Assembly: GCF_036384435.1 (NCBI RefSeq)
Contig: NZ_DASVMI010000144.1
Location: 1 to 28,305, forward strand
Reading direction: 5' to 3'
DNA: 28,305 nt
From: GSA-30 sp036384435
GTDB lineage: Bacteria; Pseudomonadota; Gammaproteobacteria; Xanthomonadales; Rhodanobacteraceae
The notes below the pieces were generated by a model. The model did no database searches and was not told the origin of the DNA. It worked only from the letters and a program-made list of their open reading frames with translations. Within the stretch, counting starts at the first letter, position 1; the number at the start of each line of letters is the position of its first letter. Positions 8,262-16,278 of this stretch are shown here, piece by piece. The translations under genes were made by a program, and so were the position numbers.

Positions 8262-9035
8262 TCAGCCCGCCCGATGGCGACTGCAATCGAACGGATGCGA
8301 TGCCGGGCGCGGCAACAACAGGATCGTCACCGGCTGCGGTACGCTGGATGGCACGTCCCCCAGGTGCATCGCGGAAGCCAATTGTCCGATCTGTGCGTCG
8401 CGCGCCGACTCACCGGTGCTGCCAAGCAGGTTCGTGCGCGTAACCGCACCGGAGGCGTCCAGCCACAGTTGCAAGGCCAGACGATAACGCCCAGGCTGGG
8501 TCGATGGACTGCTGCACAGGGCGCTCACCAGGCTCGCTTGCAGCTGCGCGGTAAAACGCTCGGGCATCGCCGTATCGCTGGCATCGTCGACGGGCGGCGA
8601 TGCGGTTTCCGGCGACTCGGCCGCCATCAAGGTGAAGGCCATGGGCGAGGCGTAGTGTGCGACCAAGCCGGTATCGGCCAGGAGCTGGTCGAGCGCTTCG
8701 GGTGGCAAATACCGCCCGCTCGCCCCGTGTGTGTCGTGACCACGGACGAGCTTGTCATCGAACAGTACTGACACGCCAGTCTGCTCGCTGTACTGGCGCA
8801 GCGCGGTCATGAGCGCCTGTGCAGGGATGTCGAATCCCTGGCGCCCGTCCGATTGTTCGCTGGCCACTGCCGCATGGGGTGCGTCCTGAAAGATTTCCGC
8901 AACACAAGAAGCGCTGGCCAGGGCAGTGCAGCCGATCAGCACAAGCACGCCGCGTGGCAACACCATCCCCTGCCCGCCTGTATGGTGAAAAAGAGCCATG
9001 CCGAACCAGGCGACTACCCCAAAGGTGAAAGTCAC
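8262..9035 (-). CDS. STN-domain periplasmic signalling protein without a receptor barrel (VreA-like)
   Basis: The protein is 257 residues if the GTG at 9035 is used. In-frame ATGs at 8999 and 8966 are alternatives; the latter begins MVLPRGVLVLIGCTALASA, a good signal peptide, but its G-rich upstream run sits too close for a normal ribosome site. In the long form, residues about 68-137 form a Secretin_N/STN signalling domain (FDIPAQALMTALRQYSEQTG, then ALDQLLADTGLVAHY), as at the N-terminus of TonB-dependent transducers. No plug or barrel follows. Instead, about 165-240 resembles a TonB C-terminal domain (LALQLWLDASGAVTRTNLLG). This layout, and the position directly before sigma and fecR genes, matches what I recall of VreA of P. 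aeruginosa PUMA3. It probably passes a periplasmic signal to the FecR protein. The signal is unknown. Function is inferred from domain and context. Confidence 0.78.
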   Translation of the reverse strand: MTFTFGVVAWFGMALFHHTGGQGMVLPRGVLVLIGCTALASASCVAEIFQDAPHAAVASEQSDGRQGFDIPAQALMTALRQYSEQTGVSVLFDDKLVRGHDTHGASGRYLPPEALDQLLADTGLVAHYASPMAFTLMAAESPETASPPVDDASDTAMPERFTAQLQASLVSALCSSPSTQPGRYRLALQLWLDASGAVTRTNLLGSTGESARDAQIGQLASAMHLGDVPSSVPQPVTILLLPRPASHPFDCSRHRAG

Positions 9036-9148
9036 GGTTCATGGAGCCTACTAGCCTATGCAGCCTGTGTGACAGCCAGATAACCGGATGACCGCGACAG
9101 GCCACGCCCGAACCGCCACAATGCGGGTCTTGAATCCGGCGAGACTGC
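9036..9148. promoter_or_regulatory. Divergent promoter region between the signalling operon and recCBD
   Basis: This 113-bp gap must serve both operons. For recC (plus strand) a weak sigma-70-type pair is possible: GCGACA at 9094-9099 and CACAAT at 9117-9122, spacer 17, each matching 4 of 6 consensus bases, with GGCGAGA shortly before the ATG. For the STN gene (minus strand) see the Pho-box-like candidate at 9069-9086. These are read by eye and unscored. Confidence 0.35.
9069..9086 (-). promoter_or_regulatory. Pho-box-like site upstream of the STN-sigma-antisigma operon
   Basis: On the minus strand the sequence is CGGTTATCTGGCTGTCAC. It can be read as two 7-base units 11 bases apart: the second is a perfect CTGTCAC, the first (CGGTTAT) matches CTGTCAT at 5 of 7. 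The four-base spacer CTGG is not A/T-rich as in the consensus. Ten bases downstream lies TAGGCT, a weak -10. The site overlaps GGTTATCT, which also occurs before tpsB, so it may instead be part of a sigma-factor promoter. Candidate only. Confidence 0.22.
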
Positions 9149-12100
9149 ATGAGTACCACCCTCGAGCTGCCCCTGGGCACCCCGATCGAACCAGGCCTGA
9201 TGGTCATCCACGGCAATCGCCTGGAAGACCTGCGTGATCTGCTGGCGGCGTGGCTGGCCAGGGCGCCACTGCGCCCGCTCGAAGACGAGGTCATGCTGGT
9301 ACAGAGCAATGGCATTGCCCAATGGCTGAAACTTGCCCTTGCCCGCGCGCCGGACCAGGGTGGCCTGGGTATCAGCGCCGCCGTGAACATGCAATTGCCC
9401 GGCCGCTTCCTATGGACGGCCTACCGGGCAACATTAGGCGAGGCGGGCGTGCCGGCCACCTCGCCCTTCGACAAGTCACGCCTCACCTGGCGGCTGCTAC
9501 GCCTGCTGCCCGACCTGCTTCATGACGAGGATTTTCGCCCCCTGGCCGATTTCCTCGGCCAGGGGGACTGGGATCGCCGTTTCCAGTTGGCCGAGCGAAT
9601 CGCCGACCTGTTCGATCAGTACCAGGTCTACCGGGCAGACTGGCTAGCCGACTGGGAGGCCGGTATCGGGCAGTTGCGCGACGAATGGCGCGGACGCAGC
9701 ACTGCGCTGCCGCCGGACCAGCACTGGCAAGCCCGGCTCTGGCAACGGCTGGTCGACGACGTGCCAGCGGCATTGCGCCACAGCCATCGCGCCGCCGTCC
9801 ATCGCGCCTTCGTCGATCAGATGGCGAACCTGCCTGAACGCCCTGCTGGTCTACCACGCCGCGTGGTGGTCTTCGGCATGTCATCACTCCCCCAGCAGAC
9901 GCTCGAAGCACTGACTGCGCTGGCACGTTTTACCCAGGTATTCCTGGTAGTCGCCAATCCATGCCGGCACTACTGGGCCGACATCATCGAAGAGCGCGAA
10001 TTGTTTCGCAGCACGCAGCGACGCCACCTTGGCAAGCCCGGCCTCCCGGATGAGCCACGCTTCGAAGATCTGCACCTGCACGCCAATCCCCTGCTGGCGG
10101 CCTGGGGCAAGCAGGGGCGTGACTTTATCCGGCTGCTGGATGCCTTCGACCAACCCGAGCGTTACCGACGGCAGCTTGCGTCATGGAATCGTGGCATCGA
10201 TCTGTTCACCGATGTCGGGGCCACACGCGATGCCCCACTGCTGGCCCAGATACAGCAAGCCATCCTCGACCTGGAGCCGTTACCGGCGACACCGGAGCGT
10301 CGCAAGCCATGGCACCGCGACGATACGTCGCTGAGCTTCCATGTGGCACACAATCGCCAGCGCGAAGTCGAGGTATTGCACGACCGCCTGCTGGCATTGT
10401 TCGAGCAGGCCAGCCAGGCCGGCACGCCCCTGGCACCGCGTGACGTGATGGTGATGGTGCCCGATATCCAGGCCTACGCGCCGCACGTGCAGGCTGTCTT
10501 CGGACGCATAGGCCGCGACGATCCACGTTATTTGCCTTACGCGGTCGCAGACCAGCGCCACCGCGGCGGCGTGCCATTGCTGGTTGCACTGGAGCGCCTG
10601 CTGACGTTGCCCGATTCGCGATTCGCGGTAAGCGAGATCCTTGACCTGCTCGACGTGCCTGCGCTGCGGCAGCGTTTTGGCATCGAGGAAACCTCACTGC
10701 CGCAACTGCGCCGCTGGATCGAAGGCGCGGGCGTACGCTGGGGGCTTGATGCCGAACAGGTAGGCAGTCTCGATCTGCCCCCGATCGAACAGAACAGTTG
10801 GCAGGCTGGCCTGCGTCGCATGCTGCTGGGTTATGCCACTGGCGACGGCGTAGTCTGGCGCGACATCGCAGCCTTCGGGGACGTAGGCGGCCTGGATGCC
10901 GCGATCGTTGGGCCGCTGCGCCAGTTGCTCGATCAATTGGCACGGCACTGGCACATCATGCGCGAACCCGCTCCGCCGCACGTGTGGATGCAGCGACTGC
11001 GCCAACTGCTCGCCGATTGCTTCGACCCTGGACAAGACAGCGGTGACAGCGACCTGCTGGCGAGGCTCGACGATGCCTTGCAGGCCTTCGGCGATGCCTG
11101 CGCGCAAGCGCAACTGGATGAAGCCATACCGCTACCCATCGTGCGCGAACACTGGCTCTCGGCGATCGATGAAAATCGCCTCTCCCAACGATTCGTCAGT
11201 GGCGCGATCGGTTTCGGCACGCTCATGCCCATGCGTGCCATTCCCTTCCGGGTGATCTGCCTGCTCGGCATGAACGATGGCGACTACCCGCGTCGCCCCG
11301 CACCAGTGGATTTCGACCTCATGACGCTGCCGGGGCTGGCGCGCCCGGGTGATCGCTCGCGGCGCGAAGACGATCGTTATCTGTTCCTGGAGGCGTTGCT
11401 GTCCGCACGCGAAACGCTGCACATCAGCTGGATGGGATTGAACGAGCGCGACAACAGTTCGATGCCGCCTTCGGTGCTGGTCGGCCAGCTTCGCGACTAT
11501 ATCGCCGCAGGCTGGCACGACCAGTCGTTATCGGTATTACCTGCACTCACCACGATGCATCCGTTGCAGGCATTCAGCCGGCGCTATTTCGATGCGCAGT
11601 CACCAGCGCCTCTCGGCACCTATGCACGCGAATGGGAAAGCGCGCGGCAGGCGCTGCCCGCCGGGACAACCTCCCCGTTGCCCGAGGTGACTCCCGAATC
11701 TGCCGTTGGACTGACACCGCTGTACGACTTCCTTGCCAAGCCCGTGCGTTATTTCTTCCAGCAGCGGCTGAAGGTGTATTTCGATCAGGCCGACCCTGAT
11801 GTCGCCGACGAAGAGCCTTTCGTGCTGACTGGCCTGGAACGTTACGAGGCCGAACGACAATTGCTCGACGTGGCCATGCAATCGCCATCTCCAGGCGAGG
11901 CGATTGCCGCCGCGGCCTATCGCTTGCGCGCACAAGGCGCGCTGCCTCCGGGAGGCTTCGGCAGCCTGGCACAGGCTGAACTCGACGAGCAGGCCAGCGC
12001 ATTGTCGATCCGCTGGCACGAAGCCCTGGCGCGCTATCCCCTCCTCGATGAGCCACGTGAAATACGGCTGCTAGTGGATGGATGGCGCATCGAAGACTGG

Positions 12101-12610
12101 CTCGACGGACTGCGCATCCAGGATCGCGGATACCGACGGCTGACCTGGGTACAAGGCAGCCTGCGTGAAGGCAAGTCGTTGCGTCATGAAAAACTGATCC
12201 CCGCCTGGGTGGTGCACCTGGCGGCCAATGCGCAAGGCATTGCACTGACGACACAGGTCATCGGCATCGACGCGCAACCAGTCATGGCCGCATGTGATCC
12301 AATCGCGGCCGAACGACAATTGCAGCACCTCGTCGCCGCCATGCAGCAAGGATTGACCCAGCCGCTCCCGGTTTCGGCACGCGCCGCGTTCGCCTGGCTC
12401 GCAGCCGAACATAACGGCAAATCGCCGATGGAAGCCGCTCGCCTGGCCTACGAGGGCAGCGAGTTCGGCGGCATGGGCGATCTGCAGCGCGACGCCTATC
12501 TGGCGCGCGCCTGGCCGGGATTCGACGCCATGCATCGGGCCGGATTCGAGGCCTGCCTACCGCTCTATCGCGCGCTGGTCGATGGCGTGATCGAAGAGAT
12601 CACATCGTGA
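9149..12610 (+). CDS. recC: RecBCD enzyme subunit RecC (exodeoxyribonuclease V gamma chain)
   Basis: The protein has 1153 residues, close to the about 1120 of E. coli RecC. The N-terminus has the family signature (MVIHGNRLEDLRDLLAAWL, then VMLVQSNGIAQWLKLALA). A further hallmark is at about 700-716 (AIPFRVICLLGMNDGDYPRR). The C-terminal part (about 830-1080) is the inactive nuclease-like fold that holds the pin splitting the duplex. RecC has lost helicase and nuclease catalysis; it recognises Chi and channels the strands to RecB and RecD. The start ATG at 9149 follows GGCGAGA. The stop overlaps the GTG start of recB (GTGA), so the subunits are translationally coupled. No ptrA protease gene lies between recC and recB, unlike in E. 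coli. Whether the Chi sequence is the enteric one cannot be told. Confidence 0.97.
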   Translation: MSTTLELPLGTPIEPGLMVIHGNRLEDLRDLLAAWLARAPLRPLEDEVMLVQSNGIAQWLKLALARAPDQGGLGISAAVNMQLPGRFLWTAYRATLGEAGVPATSPFDKSRLTWRLLRLLPDLLHDEDFRPLADFLGQGDWDRRFQLAERIADLFDQYQVYRADWLADWEAGIGQLRDEWRGRSTALPPDQHWQARLWQRLVDDVPAALRHSHRAAVHRAFVDQMANLPERPAGLPRRVVVFGMSSLPQQTLEALTALARFTQVFLVVANPCRHYWADIIEERELFRSTQRRHLGKPGLPDEPRFEDLHLHANPLLAAWGKQGRDFIRLLDAFDQPERYRRQLASWNRGIDLFTDVGATRDAPLLAQIQQAILDLEPLPATPERRKPWHRDDTSLSFHVAHNRQREVEVLHDRLLALFEQASQAGTPLAPRDVMVMVPDIQAYAPHVQAVFGRIGRDDPRYLPYAVADQRHRGGVPLLVALERLLTLPDSRFAVSEILDLLDVPALRQRFGIEETSLPQLRRWIEGAGVRWGLDAEQVGSLDLPPIEQNSWQAGLRRMLLGYATGDGVVWRDIAAFGDVGGLDAAIVGPLRQLLDQLARHWHIMREPAPPHVWMQRLRQLLADCFDPGQDSGDSDLLARLDDALQAFGDACAQAQLDEAIPLPIVREHWLSAIDENRLSQRFVSGAIGFGTLMPMRAIPFRVICLLGMNDGDYPRRPAPVDFDLMTLPGLARPGDRSRREDDRYLFLEALLSARETLHISWMGLNERDNSSMPPSVLVGQLRDYIAAGWHDQSLSVLPALTTMHPLQAFSRRYFDAQSPAPLGTYAREWESARQALPAGTTSPLPEVTPESAVGLTPLYDFLAKPVRYFFQQRLKVYFDQADPDVADEEPFVLTGLERYEAERQLLDVAMQSPSPGEAIAAAAYRLRAQGALPPGGFGSLAQAELDEQASALSIRWHEALARYPLLDEPREIRLLVDGWRIEDWLDGLRIQDRGYRRLTWVQGSLREGKSLRHEKLIPAWVVHLAANAQGIALTTQVIGIDAQPVMAACDPIAAERQLQHLVAAMQQGLTQPLPVSARAAFAWLAAEHNGKSPMEAARLAYEGSEFGGMGDLQRDAYLARAWPGFDAMHRAGFEACLPLYRALVDGVIEEITS

Positions 12611-15600
12611 CGAGCGCGCCGCTTCACCCGCTATCGCTGCCCTTGAAGGGCGTTCGCCTGATCGAGGCAAGCGCAGGTACCGGCAAGACCTGGACCATTG
12701 CCGCGCTTTACCTGCGCCTTGTGCTCGGCCACGGTGACGGCGCGGCCGAGCCATTGCTGCCCAATCAGATCCTGGTGCTGACCTTCACCAAGGCTGCCAC
12801 GGCAGAACTGCGCGAGCGCATCCGCGCGCGACTGGCCGAGGCCGCAGCCGCCTTTCGCGCGACGACACCACCGCAAGACGCGTTGCTGGCATCGCTACTC
12901 GATGGCTACGCCGATCCTCAGGCGCGCGCCATCGCCGCGCGTCGCCTCGACCATGCCGGACAATGGATGGACGAAGCATCCATCCACACCATCCATGGCT
13001 GGTGCCAGCGCATGTTGCAGCAACATGCCTTCGACAGCGGATACGCCTTCGCGCAGGATGCGCAAGCCGATGAAACCCAGTTGCAGGCCGAGGTCATCCG
13101 CGACTACTGGCGTCGACAGTTCTTCCCACTGGACAGCCACGGTGCCGCACGCATCCGCGGCTTCTGGAGATCACCGCGTGAACTGCAACGCGCGCTTCGT
13201 CCCCTGCTGGCGCAACCGGATGAAAGCCTGCGCTTGGAAGGCAAGCCCTTGCCGCCCGTCGACGACATTGGTGAGTACATCGAAAACATCGTTGCACCCG
13301 AGCGCGATGCACTTCGCCGTGCCCAAGCGCTATGGCGCGACCACATCGAGAGCATCGAATCGACCGTGCTTCAAGCGCTACGCGCAGGGAGCCTCAACGC
13401 CAATATGATGAAGCCTGCTGCCGTCGAGCAGGAGCTGCAAACCCTTCGCGCCTGGACAACCGGCGGTCCGATCGACGAGACGACACTGCAACGCTACACG
13501 CAGGGCCGGCTTGCCAAGGCGACCAAGAAAGGCCATGCGCCGCCGATGAGTGAAGCCTTCGAAGCGATCGAAACCTGGGCTCTCCTGCGCGAACAGGCCG
13601 TTCCCTTGGAACCGATGATCCTCGCGCATGCCGCACCGTGGGTACGCGCACGCCTGGAAGCACTCAAACAACAACGTTCGCAGATCGGTTTCGACGACAT
13701 GTTGCAGCGCCTGGATCGTGCGCTGCGCGGCCACAGCGGACATCGGCTGGCCCAGACACTGGCCGGGCACTACCCTGTTGCCCTGATCGACGAATTCCAG
13801 GATACCGATCCGCTGCAATGGCGTATTTTCGAGCGCATCTACGGTGAGCGACGCGACTGCGGCCTATTGCTGATCGGCGATCCCAAGCAAGCCATCTACA
13901 GCTTTCGTGGCGCGGACATCCACACGTACCTGCGTGCCCGCGATGCGGCGATACCCCCGATATGGACGCTCGACACCAATCACCGCTCGACCGATGCCAT
14001 GGTCGATGCGGTCAATCGACTTTTCGTGCATGGCGACACCCATGCCGACGGTGCATTCGGTTTCGGCGCGACCCTGCCGTTTCAGCCCGTGGCGGCCAAG
14101 GGACGTGGCGAACGTTTTATCCACCAAGACCGCAAGGTACCCGCGCTGACCTTTGCACTGCTGGATACCGACGAGCCAATGAGCGTGGGGGTATTCCGTC
14201 ATGCGATGGCTGAACATGCGGCGGCACAACTGATTGCCTGGCTTGATGCGGCGACGCAAGGCCACTGTGGATTCAAATCCACCGATGGTTCGCTCGTCCC
14301 GCTGCAACAAGGCGATATCGCCATTCTCGTGCGCAGCCGCGGCGAGGCCGCGCTGATGCGCGACGCCCTGCGGCGGCGTGGACTGAAAAGCGTATTCCTT
14401 TCCGATCGCGATTCGGTCTACGCCTCTGCACAGGCCGACGATCTATTGCGCTGGTTGCAGGCATGCGCGGAGCCGGGTTCCGATCGCGGCATGCGTGCGG
14501 CACTGGCGACACCGTCCATGTGTCGAAGCTATGCGGAGCTGGACAGGCTCAATGCCGACGAGTTGGCATGGGAAGCCTGCGGAGAGATTTTTCGTCGCCT
14601 GCACCAGCACTGGGTACGCCATGGCGTGCTGGCCATGACCCATGAGCTGTTGCACGCATTCGACCTGCCTGCACGTTTACTGGCAGGCCCCGATGGCGAA
14701 CGCCAGCTGACCAATCTGCTGCAGTTGGCCGAACTGTTGCAGCACGCCGCCATGAGCCTGGATGGCGAACGCGCGCTGATCCGTTACCTGGGGACGCGGA
14801 TGGCCGAATCGCGCGACATGCTTGCCGATACCAGCGAAGAGCAGATCGTGCGGCTGGAAAGCGAAGATGCGCTGATCAAGATCATTACGATCCATAAATC
14901 CAAAGGCCTGGAATATCCCCTGGTCATGCTGCCATTCATCGCCACGGCACGCCAGGCAAGCAACAGCCAGATGGTGGTCTGGCACGATGCCGAGGGCCGC
15001 AGCATCGCCGATCTCGATGCCGACGACGCAGCACGCCAGGCCAGCGCGCGCGAACAGGCGCAGGAAGACCTGCGCTTGCTGTACGTCGCCCTGACGCGCG
15101 CACGCCATGCCTGCTGGCTGGGCATAGGCGTCCATCGCGTCGGCCATGCCAAGGCACCGGCCTTGCAGCGCTCGGCGCTGGGCTATCTGCTGTCAGGGGG
15201 CGCAATCATCGAACCGCGCGACTTGCCGCGCCTGCTTGGCACCTGGCACGACCATCCGGACTCGATCGCCGTGGAGACCTTGCCGGAGATCGCCGATACC
15301 TCCGTTTATCGGCCACGCGAGCCCGATCAAAAGATCATGCGGCACGCCACGCCCTACGAAGGTGTACGCATCCCGGAGTGGCGCATCGCAAGCTATAGCG
15401 GCTTGAAATATGTGGAATCGGAAGGCCATGACACCTTACCGGCACCGGAAACGCCCGCCCAAGACAACCTCAACGAAGTCCATGCGGATGCGACGTTGGC
15501 CGCCGTGGCAGGAGAGCGATCAGCACCGGCAGGCATCCACGCATTCGAACGAGGTGCCATCGCAGGCACTTTCCTGCACGATATGTTCGAGTGGGTAGCC

Positions 15601-16278
15601 GAGCGTGGTTTTGACGCCGCCCTTCTGCAACAGGACGTTCTCGAACAGTGGATAGCTCAGCGAGCACAACGACTGGGCTGGACGCACCACGCTCCCATGC
15701 TGGCCACCTGGCTGATCGACCTCCTGAAAATCAGCCTGCCCTTGCCAGACGGCGGGCACATGGCCCTGGCCGGGTTGAGCAAGCATCAATACTACGCCGA
15801 GCTGGAATTCTGGATCGAGGCGCACCGGGTCGATACCCTCGCACTGGATCAGCTGGTCAAGTCGCACACGCTCGACCAACGCGCGCGGCAACGCCTGGAT
15901 GCCGAACGTATCCACGGCATGTTCAAGGGATTCATCGACCTGATCGTCGAACACAAGGGACGGTACTACGTCATCGACTACAAATCGAACGTGCTCGGAC
16001 CTGACGCCCAAGCCTATACGCACGATGCCATGCGCAACTCCGTGCTGGGCGAGCGCTACGACCTGCAATACGCGCTCTACACCCTGGCGTTGCATCGCCA
16101 ACTACGCGCGCGCCTGCCAGGCTACGATTACGATCGGCATATCGGTGGCGTGATGTACCTGTATCTGCGCGGCGTGGATGGCACCGATCATGGCGTGCAC
16201 AACGAACGACTGCCGCGTGCATTGATTGAAGCGATGGATGCGTTGTTTGCCGGAGGAGCATCCAGCCATGCCGCTTGA
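12607..16278 (+). CDS. recB: RecBCD enzyme subunit RecB (helicase-nuclease, exodeoxyribonuclease V beta chain)
   Basis: The protein has 1223 residues (E. coli about 1180) and starts at a GTG inside the recC stop. SF1 helicase motifs run in order: Walker A EASAGTGKTWT (Lys27), motif Ia VLTFTKAATAELRERI, motif II LIDEFQDTDPLQW near residue 390, motif III LLLIGDPKQAIYSFRG near 421, motif V IITIHKSKGLEYPLVMLPF near 760 and motif VI LLYVALTRARHACW near 822. The C-terminal nuclease has His991 (GTFLHDMFEW), Asp1111 (FKGFIDLIVEH), Asp1124 and Lys1126 (YYVIDYKSN), which line up with E. coli His956, Asp1067, Asp1080 and Lys1082 and keep the same 13-residue Asp spacing. Both motor and nuclease should be active. 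It unwinds from double-strand ends with 3'-5' polarity, degrades DNA, and loads RecA after Chi. It overlaps recD by 11 bases. Confidence 0.97.
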   Translation: MTSAPLHPLSLPLKGVRLIEASAGTGKTWTIAALYLRLVLGHGDGAAEPLLPNQILVLTFTKAATAELRERIRARLAEAAAAFRATTPPQDALLASLLDGYADPQARAIAARRLDHAGQWMDEASIHTIHGWCQRMLQQHAFDSGYAFAQDAQADETQLQAEVIRDYWRRQFFPLDSHGAARIRGFWRSPRELQRALRPLLAQPDESLRLEGKPLPPVDDIGEYIENIVAPERDALRRAQALWRDHIESIESTVLQALRAGSLNANMMKPAAVEQELQTLRAWTTGGPIDETTLQRYTQGRLAKATKKGHAPPMSEAFEAIETWALLREQAVPLEPMILAHAAPWVRARLEALKQQRSQIGFDDMLQRLDRALRGHSGHRLAQTLAGHYPVALIDEFQDTDPLQWRIFERIYGERRDCGLLLIGDPKQAIYSFRGADIHTYLRARDAAIPPIWTLDTNHRSTDAMVDAVNRLFVHGDTHADGAFGFGATLPFQPVAAKGRGERFIHQDRKVPALTFALLDTDEPMSVGVFRHAMAEHAAAQLIAWLDAATQGHCGFKSTDGSLVPLQQGDIAILVRSRGEAALMRDALRRRGLKSVFLSDRDSVYASAQADDLLRWLQACAEPGSDRGMRAALATPSMCRSYAELDRLNADELAWEACGEIFRRLHQHWVRHGVLAMTHELLHAFDLPARLLAGPDGERQLTNLLQLAELLQHAAMSLDGERALIRYLGTRMAESRDMLADTSEEQIVRLESEDALIKIITIHKSKGLEYPLVMLPFIATARQASNSQMVVWHDAEGRSIADLDADDAARQASAREQAQEDLRLLYVALTRARHACWLGIGVHRVGHAKAPALQRSALGYLLSGGAIIEPRDLPRLLGTWHDHPDSIAVETLPEIADTSVYRPREPDQKIMRHATPYEGVRIPEWRIASYSGLKYVESEGHDTLPAPETPAQDNLNEVHADATLAAVAGERSAPAGIHAFERGAIAGTFLHDMFEWVAERGFDAALLQQDVLEQWIAQRAQRLGWTHHAPMLATWLIDLLKISLPLPDGGHMALAGLSKHQYYAELEFWIEAHRVDTLALDQLVKSHTLDQRARQRLDAERIHGMFKGFIDLIVEHKGRYYVIDYKSNVLGPDAQAYTHDAMRNSVLGERYDLQYALYTLALHRQLRARLPGYDYDRHIGGVMYLYLRGVDGTDHGVHNERLPRALIEAMDALFAGGASSHAA

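Noticed and set aside
10206..12254. Minus-strand frames opposite recC (up to 245 codons)
   Set aside because: They are Arg/Ala/Pro-rich complement frames inside a conserved recC.
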